DNA of 64,000 bases from Gnetum montanum (lineage: Eukaryota > Streptophyta > Gnetopsida > Gnetales > Gnetaceae). The notes under the pieces are model-generated. The model saw only the letters and a list, made by a program, of their open reading frames with translations, was not told where the DNA came from and did not search any database. A program made the translations under genes and the position numbers. The stretch spans positions 33,772-97,771 of the forward strand of contig MNCI01026665.1 in the NCBI GenBank assembly GCA_015680685.1, read 5' to 3'. This document shows, piece after piece, positions 10,310-22,799 of this stretch (its first letter is position 1; each line of letters begins with the position of its first letter).

Positions 10310-11970
10310 AGAATGTCAACTTATCATTTCTTTAAGGACTTGCTACTCTATAATATATTAATCATAAGATGATTTTTTTTCTTGTGTTTATGATTGAGGC
10401 TTAGAAAATTAAAAATTCTATTATAGCATTTGATAAGTTTACAGGTTTTGAGGTTAGCTCAATCAATATGGAGATTTATCAAGTGGGATGCCCTTGTGAA
10501 CGATTTATGTCCATTGCCCAAATGTTTGGGTGTTCTAACAGTTATATACCTACTTCATACTTGGAGCTACCTCTCTTTATTTGAAGGAAGATGATCTCAT
10601 GTTAGGATACCATTCTCACTAAACTTTGAAAAATACTTCCTTCATGGTTTGGAATATTTTTATTCTTCATAGGGAAACTTACTTTTGCTAACATGATCTT
10701 TCTCAACATTTCCATTTACAATGTACTTGTTATTTTTCCCTCAACCTATTTTTTGATCAATCTAATTAACTCATTTAAAATCTTTTAAGAACTAGGACTA
10801 AGAAGTGCCATTGGTTTTACTTGGTGGCATGGGATAAGGTGTTAACATTGGCATTATCCCAAGGATACAAACATAGGAATTTCAAGGCTTAGGCCTTCAT
10901 TTTGGACACTAAGCTTGCATGGAAGGCTTAGATAAGGGTGAATAAATAATGGGTTATATATGTTCTTCCTCTTTATTAATATCTTTAGAATCACACTTGA
11001 TGCCTATATGAAGTTTGAAAGACTATTAAAAAAGGCTAGACTTTCTTACAGTCATTAGGTATGTGCGATATTGGCCGTAATAATATTCTCATACTAGCTA
11101 TTCCATTAGATCTAGCCATAACCAATGCATTTTGTGAGACCTTCCCTTGTGCTCTTTTGGTTAGTAGGAATTATACCTTTACAAATATTAATGACTGGGT
11201 AATAGAGGAAAATTGATGATGTTTGAATATCTAGATGTTGGAAAAGACCAAGGAGCATTTATAGTAGGATAAAGAAAATTATGATAAACATAAGCTCCTA
11301 GGGTTAAATCCTTATAATGATTTTCTTTTCAATTTGGGTTTTTGAAAATAATGGGTTTCTGATCATTTTCATAAATTCTTTAGAAAGGTGGAAGGAGGGA
11401 ACATTATTTGGACACTACCTTGCCAGCCAAAGGCCTATTTAATGAGTTAACTTTTGATTCGATTAGAAGCAAACAATGGATTTTTTATCATTTTCATAAA
11501 TCCTTTAGAAAGGTGAAAGGAAGGGACCTTATTTCAATAATACCTTGCAAGCCTAAGGCCCATTCTTTTTTATCTAGTTGAAAGCCCACAAGGCCATCCT
11601 TAGTTATGACAAACTACAAAAATGAGAATTTTTTTGGCCTCCAAATGTATGCTTTGCTACCAAAATGTGGAGACATTTGAATATTTATTTTTCATGTGTT
11701 TATTTACCAATGTTATAAGCATAATCTTATGCACGTCGATTTACAAAAATTAGGCATAATATTGCTAATGATTTGTAATGAATGTATTATGAAAATCCCT
11801 TTACATGGGCTTTCATTATCAGTAAAGATGGTGTGGAAGATATGGTTAGAACAAAATGCCAAGATTTTAGCACTTGTGCTTTTGGCTCTTCTTATAAATG
11901 TTCAAGTAAGGCCATGGTCAACTTTTAACTCTAGAAATATTCTCATCACTACACTGTACCTACCATGATC
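10310..11970 (+). pseudogene. LINE (L1-type) RT C-terminal half and zf-RVT-like tail
   Basis: The reading frame changes often, but successive L1 landmarks appear in order. Near 10,430 it reads AFDKFTGFEVSSINMEIYQV, followed by GCPCERF and YLELPLF, the region after the YxDD motif in plant L1 elements. Near 10,800 it reads KKCHWFYLVAWDKV, the CHWVSWDKVC-type block. Near 11,650 it reads NVETFEYLFFMC, resembling the zinc-binding zf-RVT segment. At about 11,830 it reads MVWKIWLEQNAKIL, the typical W-x-I-W-x-E-R-N end. The element is 5' truncated by the window and by Gy-0, and clearly dead. Confidence 0.75.
11350..11565 (+). repeat. Local tandem duplication in the LINE tail (~124-bp period)
   Basis: 11,350-11,445 and 11,474-11,565 share TATCATTTTCATAAATnCTTTAGAAAGG-type sequence followed by the same ACCTTGC(C/A)AGCC(A/T)AAGGCC string, at about 124 bp spacing. 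The copies have diverged by point changes, so the duplication is old. Confidence 0.7.
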
Positions 11971-12463
11971 GCCTGAGAGTATCAAGACCATGAAACTTTT
12001 GGTCATGAAGTTCTCTATGATTTTCCAACACTTTCCTTCTTTTATCATGTTGATTGAACAAGATATTTCCTTGCATTACATTCTTACCTAGATAGTTAGG
12101 TCTCATAGGTAGTATCATCTTAGTAAGATAACAACTATGTCATCGATGAGATGCAAATGTGGGTCTCCTTGGAAATAGTTGCAGTGGCTATTAGGGTTCC
12201 AAAATCAAGGTTTATGATTTTACAGAATGTTTGTCAAGGTACAATGGTGGTGTAGGCATTCTTTGAAAGTAAGTAGTAACCTAGCAAACATTAATGGCTT
12301 TATTCAAAGGGAAGATATGCTAATCCAATTACTAAGCTTTACCAACAACTCATCAGATATCTAATCCTTGATGTGAAGGAATCAATGGTTAATTATTTTA
12401 GGTTTTTCTTATTATATTGTTTTATAGCCTAAATATTGCTCAAATGTTATTAATCTTATTGAA
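11971..12463. other. Unassigned stretch between LINE and Gy-IV
   Basis: No protein motif recognised on either strand; it may be LINE 3' sequence. A short segment (12,279-12,330) resembles the sequence just outside the Gy-IV 5' LTR (24,838-24,885, shared TAGCAAACATTAA), but the match is too short to interpret. Confidence 0.4.
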
Positions 12464-13278
12464 TGATTAGTAATGAGTGGTTGGATATTCCAACACTCAA
12501 GCATACAAGTCACAAATATTCAATGTGACTAGATCGTAATCCATGGATGGATAATTTAAGTACACTAGTAAGTTTATATTAATTTTATGTTTTTTGTCTT
12601 TTCACTTAGGGTTAGTGAGGTGTAAATTGTATGGTTTAACTCTTAGTGAGGTATATGATGAACTAATGTTGTTTAGCTTGAAGTATTCTAAGTTCGAACA
12701 TGATGAAAATCATTATAGTTTCTAAGTCTAAGGAAAAAGAAAATGTAAATCTATTCTATCCTATGGAGATATGTATTCATTCCTAGTTTTCAATAAAAAT
12801 CTTGGGTTGATGTAACTATTACTCAAATTACCAAGTAACTTTACTACTAAGTGAATCAAGCAAAGTCACTATTGGGTTACCAAATAGTTACACTTTATGC
12901 TCGAAAACAATCGTACTTATTCCACCTTACTAATAGACATTGGAATATTAAAGGACTTAAGAAATGTAAATGACTGAATAAAAGTAAACATTATAGAAAA
13001 GTAAAATTATGCTAAGTAAAATGCTGCAATAATGAAGAACAATCTACTCAAATAAAGATTTCATACAACTGTAATTCACCACACTGCAAACATTTAGTTT
13101 AACTCAAAATTTATAAAAAAATTACAAGAACTTTGCTAAATATTAGCAAAAAGTTGTTTCGATGCAATGGTGGGTTAGTATTTATATGCATGACCATGAC
13201 CCACTACATCACATCTACAATTACATATGGAGAGCTAGCATATCATAACTATGATATTATAGTCTACATAACACGACA
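12464..13278 (-). repeat. Gy-IV 3' LTR (family B)
   Basis: Begins TGATTAG and ends CGACA on the plus strand. Contains, on minus, a TATA box at about 13,163-13,178 (CATATAAATACTAAC). Collinear with 24,881-25,344 plus 59,829-60,249, and with the inverted solo LTR at 9,470-10,309. Confidence 0.8.
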
Positions 13279-13293
13279 TTTTTTTATACTCCC
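13279..13293 (-). promoter_or_regulatory. Gy-IV polypurine tract
   Basis: On the minus strand GGGAGTATAAAAAAA ends exactly at the LTR start TGTCG. This is the position of the plus-strand DNA primer in an LTR retrotransposon. Confidence 0.65.
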
Positions 13294-13499
13294 ATGACTA
13301 ACTAAAAACTTGTCCTTGAGTTAAAAAAAAGGATCGAATTCTTTACAAATTTTTAGGGTTATATATAGACTTTAACATTATGACTCATATGTACATTACT
13401 AACTCTACTATGAACGTCACATTGTAGTTTGAATAATGTTTAAAAAATTATCATGCAACTCATGATTGACACATGTGATAAAAACAAAATAAAACAAAA

Positions 13500-16264
13500 C
13501 AAAATAAAGCTTGATGTAGTCTTCATATTCTAGGTGGTGGTGGCTCCTCCATTGGCTTCTTTTTCTTATCATTGGGCTTCTGAAATTGATATTTACCTAG
13601 TAGTGCCCTAAATTTTTGCTCTTCTAATCTTAGATCATATACTATCTAGCCAAAGTCAACAATGTTAGCTAAAGTTAGTACTTCCTAAGGATATGGGAGT
13701 TGGGAAAACATCTTGTTTACTTGAACATACCATGCTACAAACTACATTTGTTCTTCTTTAAAGGCTTTGGCCACTTTTCTTATTTCTTAGTAGTTTGTCA
13801 TTCTCCTAGCCAAGTTTGTTACTACATCCTTCCAGTTCTCGTAGCTAGCTTTAGCCACTTGTAGTTCAGAGTTTGCTATGTGAAGCTTTTACAATACATT
13901 TTGTCTATCTACAAACTCCTTTTCATATATTTCATAAACTGTGATCCCTTGTTGCTCCAGTTCTATTCTTAGCTTACTTGTTGTTAACATGGCCAAGTTA
14001 GCATATCAAAGATTTGATAACCCCATGTATTTTGTCAATCTTTAATTTGCAGGTCTTTATTTTTCACTTCAACTTAATGTATGTGGGCAAGACTATCCAA
14101 GATGGGCTACCAAATAAGTGTTTTTACTATAAAGAAATGGATTATAGTTCTAGCCATTTGGATTTCCTTTTCATTGATTTTCTTATACATGCCCACTTGG
14201 TCTCTAAAATGCTTTTTCAGCCATTCATGTTTCTTAGCCTCATTTTGCCACATGCTGATTTCAAAGGTTGATTTATGGTGTACATTGTAGACTTCATTAA
14301 CAAGATTCTATTTTCTCAAGTTAATTGTATAATGTTGAGGTTGAATCAAGCAAATTGCTCTCTTAGTTGATAAACACTTTCTTTTGGCACATTCTTTTGT
14401 GTCTCTATATTTGTCAACCTTATGTTCTTAGCAAAAATTCTCTTATTTTCTTTTTTCTAATGTAGTTAGAGCTTTGGAATGGGCATACGTTTAGGCATCT
14501 GCCACTGAAGCATTCCATACTTCCTTCTCATTTTCCATCTCCATTTAAGTGTATTTGATCATCAATTGGTCAATCTATTTAATTCTAAATTATTCTAATC
14601 GATTAGTCATAATGTATTGTGCAGGGTCTCATCTTTCTATCCTCAATGTAGCCAATTCCTCCTATAAACTCTACACTTTGCTTTCACCATGTTGCATTTT
14701 GGTTTTTTACATGACCAGCTTACCGTTGATTGAAACTAATTGTAACTAGACTACAATGATACCACTAGGGATATCAAAGAGGTTTTTCATGTAATGTTTT
14801 ATTTGCAGTAGTCTTTCCTTCATGCTCTGCTAGGCCCTTAATGTTTTGACTATATTCTTCACATCTTTTTCTCTAATAATATTGACCAATGATACAATAA
14901 GAATATTAAATGATTCTTTAAGGTGATATGTGATGATATTTGCTACTCTTGTTGCATCTTGATGTTTCATCACCACTATTGTGGCTTCTTCTCTTGTTTC
15001 TACAATTATTTGAAAAGATGAAACATTCCTTGAAATTCATTATGTCCAATCTTTGTCTTCTCTTGCCTATAATGAGACTTGACTACTTGCAGGTCCTATA
15101 GATACAATAGGCTTGATAGATTTATCTTATACTCTATGCATGCCTAAGACTTCATGGCTTCCCCAACTTATGGTTTTAGCAATCTACTATAAATGGCTCA
15201 TGAAGGATCTATAATCATGTTGTGCCAATGGAGCACTTTGTCCCAGTTTGTCAGTAGTTGGTGTTAATCACCAGGCCTTGCTTGTTCCATTCTCATGATT
15301 AGGATGATTACTGCTAGTGCAAATTAGGTTGCTCCCTTATTGTCTGCTAGATTTTTCACTTGATCCTTCTTTGATGACACTACTTTAGAAATCTTAGCAT
15401 ATGAGGCATTTTGGTCTTTACGGAGAACATCATTGATGTAGCTTAAAATTCTTACTTGTCATCACAATCTTTTGATGAGATAAGGGAATGATAGAGTAAG
15501 TATCCCTATCTTTTTCTCCTTGAATCTCCTTTGTATTTTTAAAAACAATAGATGGACAATATTAGCCTAGAATTTTCCCATCATAATGATACTTCATTTG
15601 GTGGCATAGGTGGAAATTTGATTAAGTATTTTTGTTGGGAATATATGATGTGTCCCAATCTTGAAATATATATTTTTTGGCTGTGGACAATCCACTATGC
15701 TTCTTTTCACTAATTTCATAGGTCCTTTTCAGCCATAATTTTCTTACCTTAGTGTTAGACCTTGAAGATATTTGAGCAATATTAGTGCCTTTGTTATTAC
15801 TTCTACCAAGTATGGCATTGTAACACCCTTAACTTTCACAATAGCATAATCTTATTTATTTTTCCACAACTGATAAACTTCCCCCAAGTATCATTCACCA
15901 TTGGTTGAAATAGTGGACCACAAAGAAGAATCTTGTAGCTATTTATAGACTTCAACAGACATGAACTCCATAAAGATCCAAAACTTAGTTCCACTATGAT
16001 CGTGGACATAATGGACTTCTCTTGAATTGCTTGTAGACACTCATTTAAGAGTGTGAGGTGTTGTCCTTACCCTAGAGCAGGTGATGCATAAACTTCTACC
16101 TATGTATATTGCCCTATTGTGGGTATGGGCTTATGAATACTATAGAAATGAGCCTCTTGCTTCACAAGTGGAGTTTGTTCTCCAACTTATCCTCTTTCTC
16201 TTCCTCTAGATCTTTTCACCCTTAGTTCTAACGATCCTTCTGGTTTGAGTCTTTTGGAAGGCAT
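13500..16264 (-). pseudogene. Gy-IV 3' ORF (unknown protein downstream of pol)
   Basis: The ATG at 16,264-16,262 opens MPSKRLKPEGSLELRVKRSR, a basic N-terminus that could act as a nuclear-localisation signal. The frame can be followed leftward through many TAG/TGA stops. The middle and C-terminal parts are helix-rich like the coiled-coil half of the same ORF in Gy-III and Gy-I. The ATG is preceded immediately by a 3' splice-site sequence (see 16,265). It occupies the position of the env-like or extra ORF of Athila/Tat elements. I see no signal peptide or membrane anchor, so I would not call it env. Function unknown. Confidence 0.6.
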
Positions 16265-16290
16265 CTGCAATCATGAAGAATTTTAAGATT
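16265..16290 (-). promoter_or_regulatory. Putative 3' splice acceptor abutting the 3' ORF start
   Basis: On minus the sequence is TTCTTCATGATTGCAG followed at once by ATGCCTTCC. TTGCAG is a good plant acceptor with a pyrimidine-rich lead. With the donor at 16,736-16,737 the intron would be about 470 bases. Confidence 0.45.
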
Positions 16291-16663
16291 ATCCAAATAA
16301 TTTAGAAAAATCTCTAATGGTTCATAACCTCCCTTGAGTTTTTGGTTTTTTAATCAAAATCATTTCTTATTATCACTTTTAGTTGTAATTGAGATTGTAG
16401 AGTTAGAAAAATTTGTACCTTGAATAAAATATTTTTTAGGAAAAATCGTTAGTTGAATAATTTTTCTAATAATTACAAACAAATTTATCTTTGATGACTT
16501 ATCATGTTAATTTCTTATTTAAATTATGTTTAAATGGTTATTTGGAAAGAATAATCAGGTTTATTACCTTATGTTACATTTGAATGTAATCATCTCTTAT
16601 TGTTCTTAACATTACTTTGTTCTTCTGAGAGTTAAAAAAATTTGATGCAATTCACACAAACCA

Positions 16664-16695
16664 CACATCATACCCTCTTCCACGACTAAGTTGGT
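16664..16695 (-). promoter_or_regulatory. Internal PPT-like sequence in Gy-IV
   Basis: Minus strand reads TTAGTCGTGGAAGAGGGTAT then GATGTG. It resembles the 3' PPT plus LTR start of family A elements (GTCATGGGGGTATGATGAG at 38,849 region). It lies inside the proposed intron. Significance is uncertain because the match is short. Confidence 0.3.
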
Positions 16696-16731
16696 CACTC
16701 TATGAGTAAAAAGAAATAAGAATGACTCAAA

Positions 16732-16741
16732 TCATACTTGC
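16732..16741 (-). promoter_or_regulatory. Putative 5' splice donor in Gy-IV spacer
   Basis: Minus GCAAGTATGA; the GT is at 16,737-16,736. It is weaker than the donors in Gy-I and Gy-III but holds the same place, about 110 bases downstream of the internal TATA box. Confidence 0.4.
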
Positions 16742-16840
16742 AGTGAGAAAGATATGGTTTTATGAAGTTGGGAGGTTAGAAAAACAACATAAACTCTGTA
16801 GGTGGGAAATGAAAGAATGAAAAACTTTCCTAATCCCTCG

Positions 16841-16935
16841 CACTTATATATAGATTTTTATTAGGGATACATTCTAGATACAACATTGTGGATGCAATAT
16901 GACATGGGCTAATACATTGTATCTACAATATCATT
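16841..16935 (-). promoter_or_regulatory. Gy-IV internal promoter-like block upstream of 3' ORF
   Basis: On minus, GATATTGTAGATACAATG (about 16,935-16,918) is followed by CCCATGTCATATTG and then the TATA box CTATATATAAGTG (16,853-16,841). The family B LTR has the same order: GATATTGTAGATGCAATA in the solo LTR at 9,485, a TGGGCCATG-type word, then TATAAATA. The spacer therefore carries a relative of its own LTR core promoter. Confidence 0.5.
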
Positions 16936-18659
16936 GTTAAAGTTTTCAAAATTTTGTGTGATTTTTGATGGAAAAAAATGGATATAATAGATATTACGAA
17001 AGGTATAGAACTAGTCTAAAGGGTTCTGGATCATAGGTGATGCTTAGAATATAAGAATTAGTCATCAAAAGTGTGTGAAAGAAGAAGTTTGGGCAAGGTA
17101 AGTCAATTAAGGTTTTAGGAGATGGTTGGTCAAAATTGTTGATTATACAAATGAAGATGAGTATGTAGGAAAATAACAATGATTATAGAAGTGTTCCAAA
17201 GGAACAAGATGATGTGGGATTGGTCATCAAGTATGTATCACAAGAGTTATACAAATAGGTCCTTCTCAAAGCAAGCTCTTACCCTTTGTGCCCTTGTATA
17301 ACCATGCCTACAAGTGTTCATAAGTACTCAAGGATTGAATGTAAACCATACCTGTCTTCCAAAATACACCTATTAGTATTTTCTCAATGAGAAAGTAATA
17401 CTATATTATACAAAACCATCAAACCATGACTGTATATAATAGTGAGGTGGGATGTAGTAGCAGAGATTGTAGAAAATGGGGCGTGAGGTGTCTTACAATA
17501 GGCATAATGAATTCTATGTGTAATAAATGATTAGGATGATCATTAGCCTTTCCATTCAAGATTCAAACCAAGTCCATACCACTTACCAATGACATTGCAT
17601 TGTATCATCTCTAAACCTAACAACTACAATACTATCACAACTGTAGGAAATATTAATACTTAGCAATGAAGTACAAGGACGCAATTTATTAACAACACAG
17701 TTTATTTTAAAGTAGACTTAACCATTGGACAAAGGAGTGTCTTCAAGCATGAGTAACATGTCTATCTAGTGTCATAACCAATGCAAGTCCAAGAAACCTT
17801 GAAATTTACGAGAAGTTACTTATCTTTGGGCATGGGTAACATGTTTTCCTAGTGGAACCCTTAGAAATTTTTATTATGTAAATTTATTGGATTATTACTA
17901 TGTCAACCTTACTAGAGGACTACTTTCAGGCATGAATAATATGTCTTTCCAATGACACAGTAAGGTAGCACTATTTTTAGCACATACTTCCATTTTTTAT
18001 TAGAACTCAAGTACATAATACAACTTAACAATAGGATAAAACCTATAGTAGTATCCTTAGAGAATCCACAAATCCACTTAATATCACACCCTTTTCATTT
18101 CCTCTAGGTTCTTCACTTTTCCATTTAGGCATAACGATCACAAATTTATTTTAGTTTTATTGTGAGAAGAATGTCATTATGTCCATGGTAAGAACCTCTT
18201 ATTATTGGAAATGAGTGGATGGATGATGTGGTCTCACTGCATATATGATCAGTCCTTTAAAGATTTGATAATATAGGGTAAATTTCTCATTTTTTTAACT
18301 ACATCTCATTTATTCCTTTATAATTTATTAGAAAAATCAACAAAAATATGTAAATGAGAAATAGTAAAGATTATAGAAGAATGAGAAATAGGTAAGAATA
18401 GAAAAATGAATAAATAATTCAAAATATATTAAATAATGAAAAATGATAAGAAATATGAGAAGTATAAAAGAATAAGAAAGATATCAAAGAATGTAAAAAT
18501 TAGAAAGAAATATAAAAGGTTTAACAAGAATGTAAAAAGAAGATTCAGTGCCTACGTGTTAAAATTAACAGCCACACGACTATTATCAAAAGTGATATCT
18601 CAGAAGATTAAATGGGAGATGAATGGTCTTGTATGCAAGGTAGAGTCTCCAGAGGAAAA
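16936..18659 (-). other. Gy-IV spacer between pol and 3' ORF
   Basis: Non-coding. A motif conserved in the other elements' spacers (GGCATGGGTAACATGTCTTTCC-type on plus) occurs three times here: about 17,739-17,790, 17,826-17,870 and 17,921-17,960. An A-rich low-complexity tract fills 18,290-18,545. I see no coding potential. Confidence 0.6.
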
Positions 18660-21600
18660 GTCATGAAATGGTTTAACTTGTTGGATATTGATAATGATGA
18701 GTTTCTATGGATCCATTGGGTGATAAATTTGCATGGCACTTGATTGATATGTAGTGTGGACAATCTAGGATCCTTTCCATAAGGTTTAAAACTCAGTCTT
18801 TTGTGGGACATAATTTGGGTTATAATAAAAGACTTTATCTCTAGGCTTGATGAATACTTGTCTAATTTTAGCATCATGTCTACCTTGAAATACTTATGAA
18901 TTTCGTTACTCATTTGAGCTATTAACCAATTTTCATCTAAGAGATTAAAATTCATTAATCATTCTTTTTAAGCTAAGTCTAAGTCTTAGTCAAGTGTGCC
19001 AACGATTGCAAAGGTATTTAATTCTACTTGGATTGGTAGAGTAAGCAATTTTCCATAAACTAACTCATATGGTAAATACCCTATAGGAAGTTTCTAGGTT
19101 AATCAATATACCCATAGAGCATCATTAATTTTAGTGCTTTGGTCCTTCCTATATCTACTAATAGTTCTAGTTAATATTCTTGTAATTTCTCTATTAGTTA
19201 CTTCAACTTGACCATTCACTTGGGGGTGAAAAGGCATAGTGAATCTATGGTTGATTCCAAGTTGTTACATTAGCTTTTTAAATGTAGCTTTAGTAAAATT
19301 AGTTCCATTTTTTGATATTGACATTCATGCTTGAAATGTATTCACCACATGTTGTTGAAAGAACTTTTTAATTGTTGTAGTAGTGAAATATTTAACTATA
19401 GCTAGTTCTACCCACTTAGTGCAACAATCAACAGTCAATATAATGTAAAAATTTCCATTTGACATTAGTATGATGGACCCCATAAAGTCAATTCCCTAAA
19501 TGTTAAAGGGTTCCAATGGTTGTATCCATTGTAATGAACCTTCATTTTTTATAGTCAGTCCTACATTTCTCTAACATCTTTCACATAATTGTGCAAATTG
19601 ACCTCCATCCCTAAATATGGTAGGCCAAAAGTAGCATGCCATCATCACTTTCAATGTTGATCATCGTCTTGCATAGTGACCACCACATGGTCCTTCATGC
19701 ACATCTTGCAAAACTCTTTGTTGGTTTTCTTCTTGAATACACCATCTTATTAATCCATCAACATATATCTTGTAAGGATTTCCATTAATTTCCATGTATC
19801 TTTTTACTCTATGGAGAAACTGTTCTTTGTGCTTCTTATTCCATTCAACAGAAAGTTCTTATGTGGTAAGATATGTCATGTAATCAGTAATCCATGACTT
19901 CACTACTAAATCTATGATCATTGTTATCTTTGCAAATAATTTTTCATCAAGAAATTAGTCTAATAATGGTTCTTCATTGTCTTTAGTTTCTCATTTTAAT
20001 CTTAACTAGTGATCAACTACAACATTTTTAGTTCCTTTCTTATCGATCATCATGATGTTTAATTCTTGTAAGACGATGAGCCATCTTATCATTCTTGAAC
20101 TTAGAACTAGTTTATTCATTAGAAATTTGATGACACTCTAGTCAGTATGAACATAGATAGGATACTTGAGCATAAAATGTCTGAGGTTTTCAAGCACATC
20201 AACCACAACCATAAGCTCCTTTTCTATGATGATATAATTAAGTTGTGCACCAATGGATGCTTCAACTAGCATAGTGCATGTAGTATTATCATTTTTAATC
20301 ATTGAGTTGAGTCAACACTACCTCCAATGCATATTTTGAAGCATTTGTGATAATGTGGAAAGGTTTAGACTAATCCAAAGCTCAAAGGATTCATGTCTTA
20401 ATTAGTTTCTGCTTTAGGCTCTTAAATACTTACTCATATTGTTCTGAATAATAAAATGATGCATTCTTCATTAGTTCAATACGTAGTTTTATAATCTTTG
20501 AGAAATTTTTAATGAATCTTCTATAATATCATGTATGGCCAAGGAATGATTTAATATCAATAACTATTTGTGGCCTTTGAGTGACATTCTGGATGAATCT
20601 GATCTTATCCAGATCTACCTTGATTTCTTTATAAGATGCCTTATATCTAAGAACTATGTCGTCTTGGACCATTAAGTGGCTCTTTTATCACTTGAGCTTC
20701 GAATTATTTTTACAACATCTTTTTAAAACTTACTTTAAGTGGTCCAAAGTTTGTTTGAAGTCAAGTCTATATGTGAAAATGTCATCCATGAATACTTCAA
20801 CTCCATTGCCAATTTATTTTTGGAATATGTTAAGGAAAAGTCCTTGGAAAGTATCGAGATCATTACACAAGCCAAATATCATTTTCCTCTATGTAAATGT
20901 TCCCCACGGAGTAGTAAATGTTGTTTTCTCCTAATCCTCTATTGTGATTCAAATTTGATTATATTTGTTGTATTCATTATGATATCTAGGATCTAGTCTA
21001 CAAATGACAAATGAAAATGATCTTTGAATGTTGTCATGTTCAACAATCAAAAATTTATATAGATCACTTGCCACCTTTCTGCACTATCTACAATTGTGCA
21101 TATGAACCTTAATTTTAATAGCCTTTCCAACTTTGTTGAGTTTGTAATTCAATCTCCATTGAAGTTGGCAATGTGGTTGAAGAACTAGATCTATGTATAT
21201 TTGATGTTGCTAAACACATGAATCAATTCTAGTGATCTCATCATAAGATGATGCAAATGATATCAACAATTTGTTTGCCACTTCCAATAATTTTCTCTTT
21301 TGTTCTTTATTAATATTAGCATTTATGATTATTGGTTTCTTCTTGTTTAGGAAAGCATATTTAGGTGCATCTAGTAGGGCTTTTAGTTCTAGTCATTCCC
21401 ATTCATATGTTTCTAGTATCTCTAACTTTCCCCATTCAATATCCTCCTCTTATTGTGACTTAGTATAAGGAGGTTGTCTTTTTATTCATTCTAATTTATC
21501 TATTTCTTCAATATATGCACTCGTAATTATGTTTGCTAGTTTCGTGCCTATGTTTGATTCTCATTCCTTTTCCTTGATCAGTCACTAAATACCTTCTTAT

Positions 21601-22110
21601 TTAGTGGTTTCCACATACAATCATTGTTGTATACATATGTCTTCAACACACCTATTATATTCTATGATGGCATTATATCCTTTTATCTAGAATCTCTACA
21701 CACAATTACACCTCTTATCACTATATGTGATACATTAAATTCTGCATCTCTAAATGATTCCAACTTCATCTTCCTTTAAAATTTCCAAGGACAAGTCTTG
21801 AATTCTCAGCTTAACATCCATAGTGCTAATCCATGCTCTTCCCATGATGATATAAAATTCCCCTTTATTCTTTCCCACGTGTATGAACATAATATCAACA
21901 GGATAGGACCAACTACTTATTTTAGTGATCATGTCTTCCAGTTGTCCAAGTTGAACAATAATCAATTAATCTACTAGTTCTAATCATGTTACTTTTCTCT
22001 AGTGGAGAAGAAGATTCTAAACCTTATACATGTCTTGAGAGATACAGTAAATGACTAATCTAGAATCTAATAGAGCCTTACATGGCCTATGTCCAATTAT
22101 TTGGAGATAG
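18660..22110 (-). pseudogene. Gy-IV pol (protease, RT, RNase H, integrase)
   Basis: Protease at about 21,750-22,110 (GIVED-type region, then MGRAWISTMDVKLRIQDLSL at 21,830). RT at about 20,590-21,480 with FMDD intact at 20,781-20,792. RNase H to about 20,070. Integrase from about 20,000, with the first catalytic Asp context (GIDFMG) at 19,475-19,496. The integrase C-terminal domain lies in the open frame 18,608-18,955 (LLDENWLIAQMSNEIHKYFK, then FKPYGKDPRL), the DNA-binding end just before the stop. Frameshifts separate the domains. Confidence 0.8.
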
Positions 22111-22799
22111 ACTAAAGGACTTCCTAGATCTATTCCCTTCTATGAAGTGCACTAAATTTGATCCAATGTGTAATAGTCTATGTGAGCATGACAATAGTTA
22201 GATTCTTTTCTATGAATGTTGAAATAATAGTGTTCTCCTAAGGACCTTGCATAAAAGAGGCAAAGTCAAATGAAGTTCTCATACTTTGAAAATTTTTTAG
22301 ACTTGCCCTAAAGAAGGGATATTTCTTGGATCTTTCTTCACTTATCATGATGTCCTCTTGTGTGGTTACTATCCTAGTAAAACTCTTTTGCTATGGTTGT
22401 GTTGGAAGTTCTCCTTGCATGATTGGTGGTGGTAGTAACAAGTATCAAATTAGGAGCTTATTATGAAGAACCAAGTGGAGGTTGGAATATGTAAGAATTA
22501 GGATTCATGCGTGAGGTAGTGGATCTATGGTATTCTTGGTGAATAATAAGGAGAAGAAGTATAGATAAAATTGTTTTCAAGAAAGATAGGATGTTGTACA
22601 TAGTGTCCATGGGGATTTGGTTATCTATATGGATACCGATGCCTTAGCAGTGGAATTCTCCATGACTATGATTATTTCCAATGCTGCTGGTATTGTTCTT
22701 GTAGTTCAGAATAAGCCTTATTTGGATAGTATGATTACTAGTAGGGCTATCTAAAATTACCTTATAGATAAGGTAATCACTTGGGAATTTGTTTCTTAA

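Noticed and set aside
11696-11968. 90-codon plus-strand ORF as a separate gene
   Set aside because: It is the C-terminal part of the LINE (VWKIWLEQNAKIL), not an independent gene.
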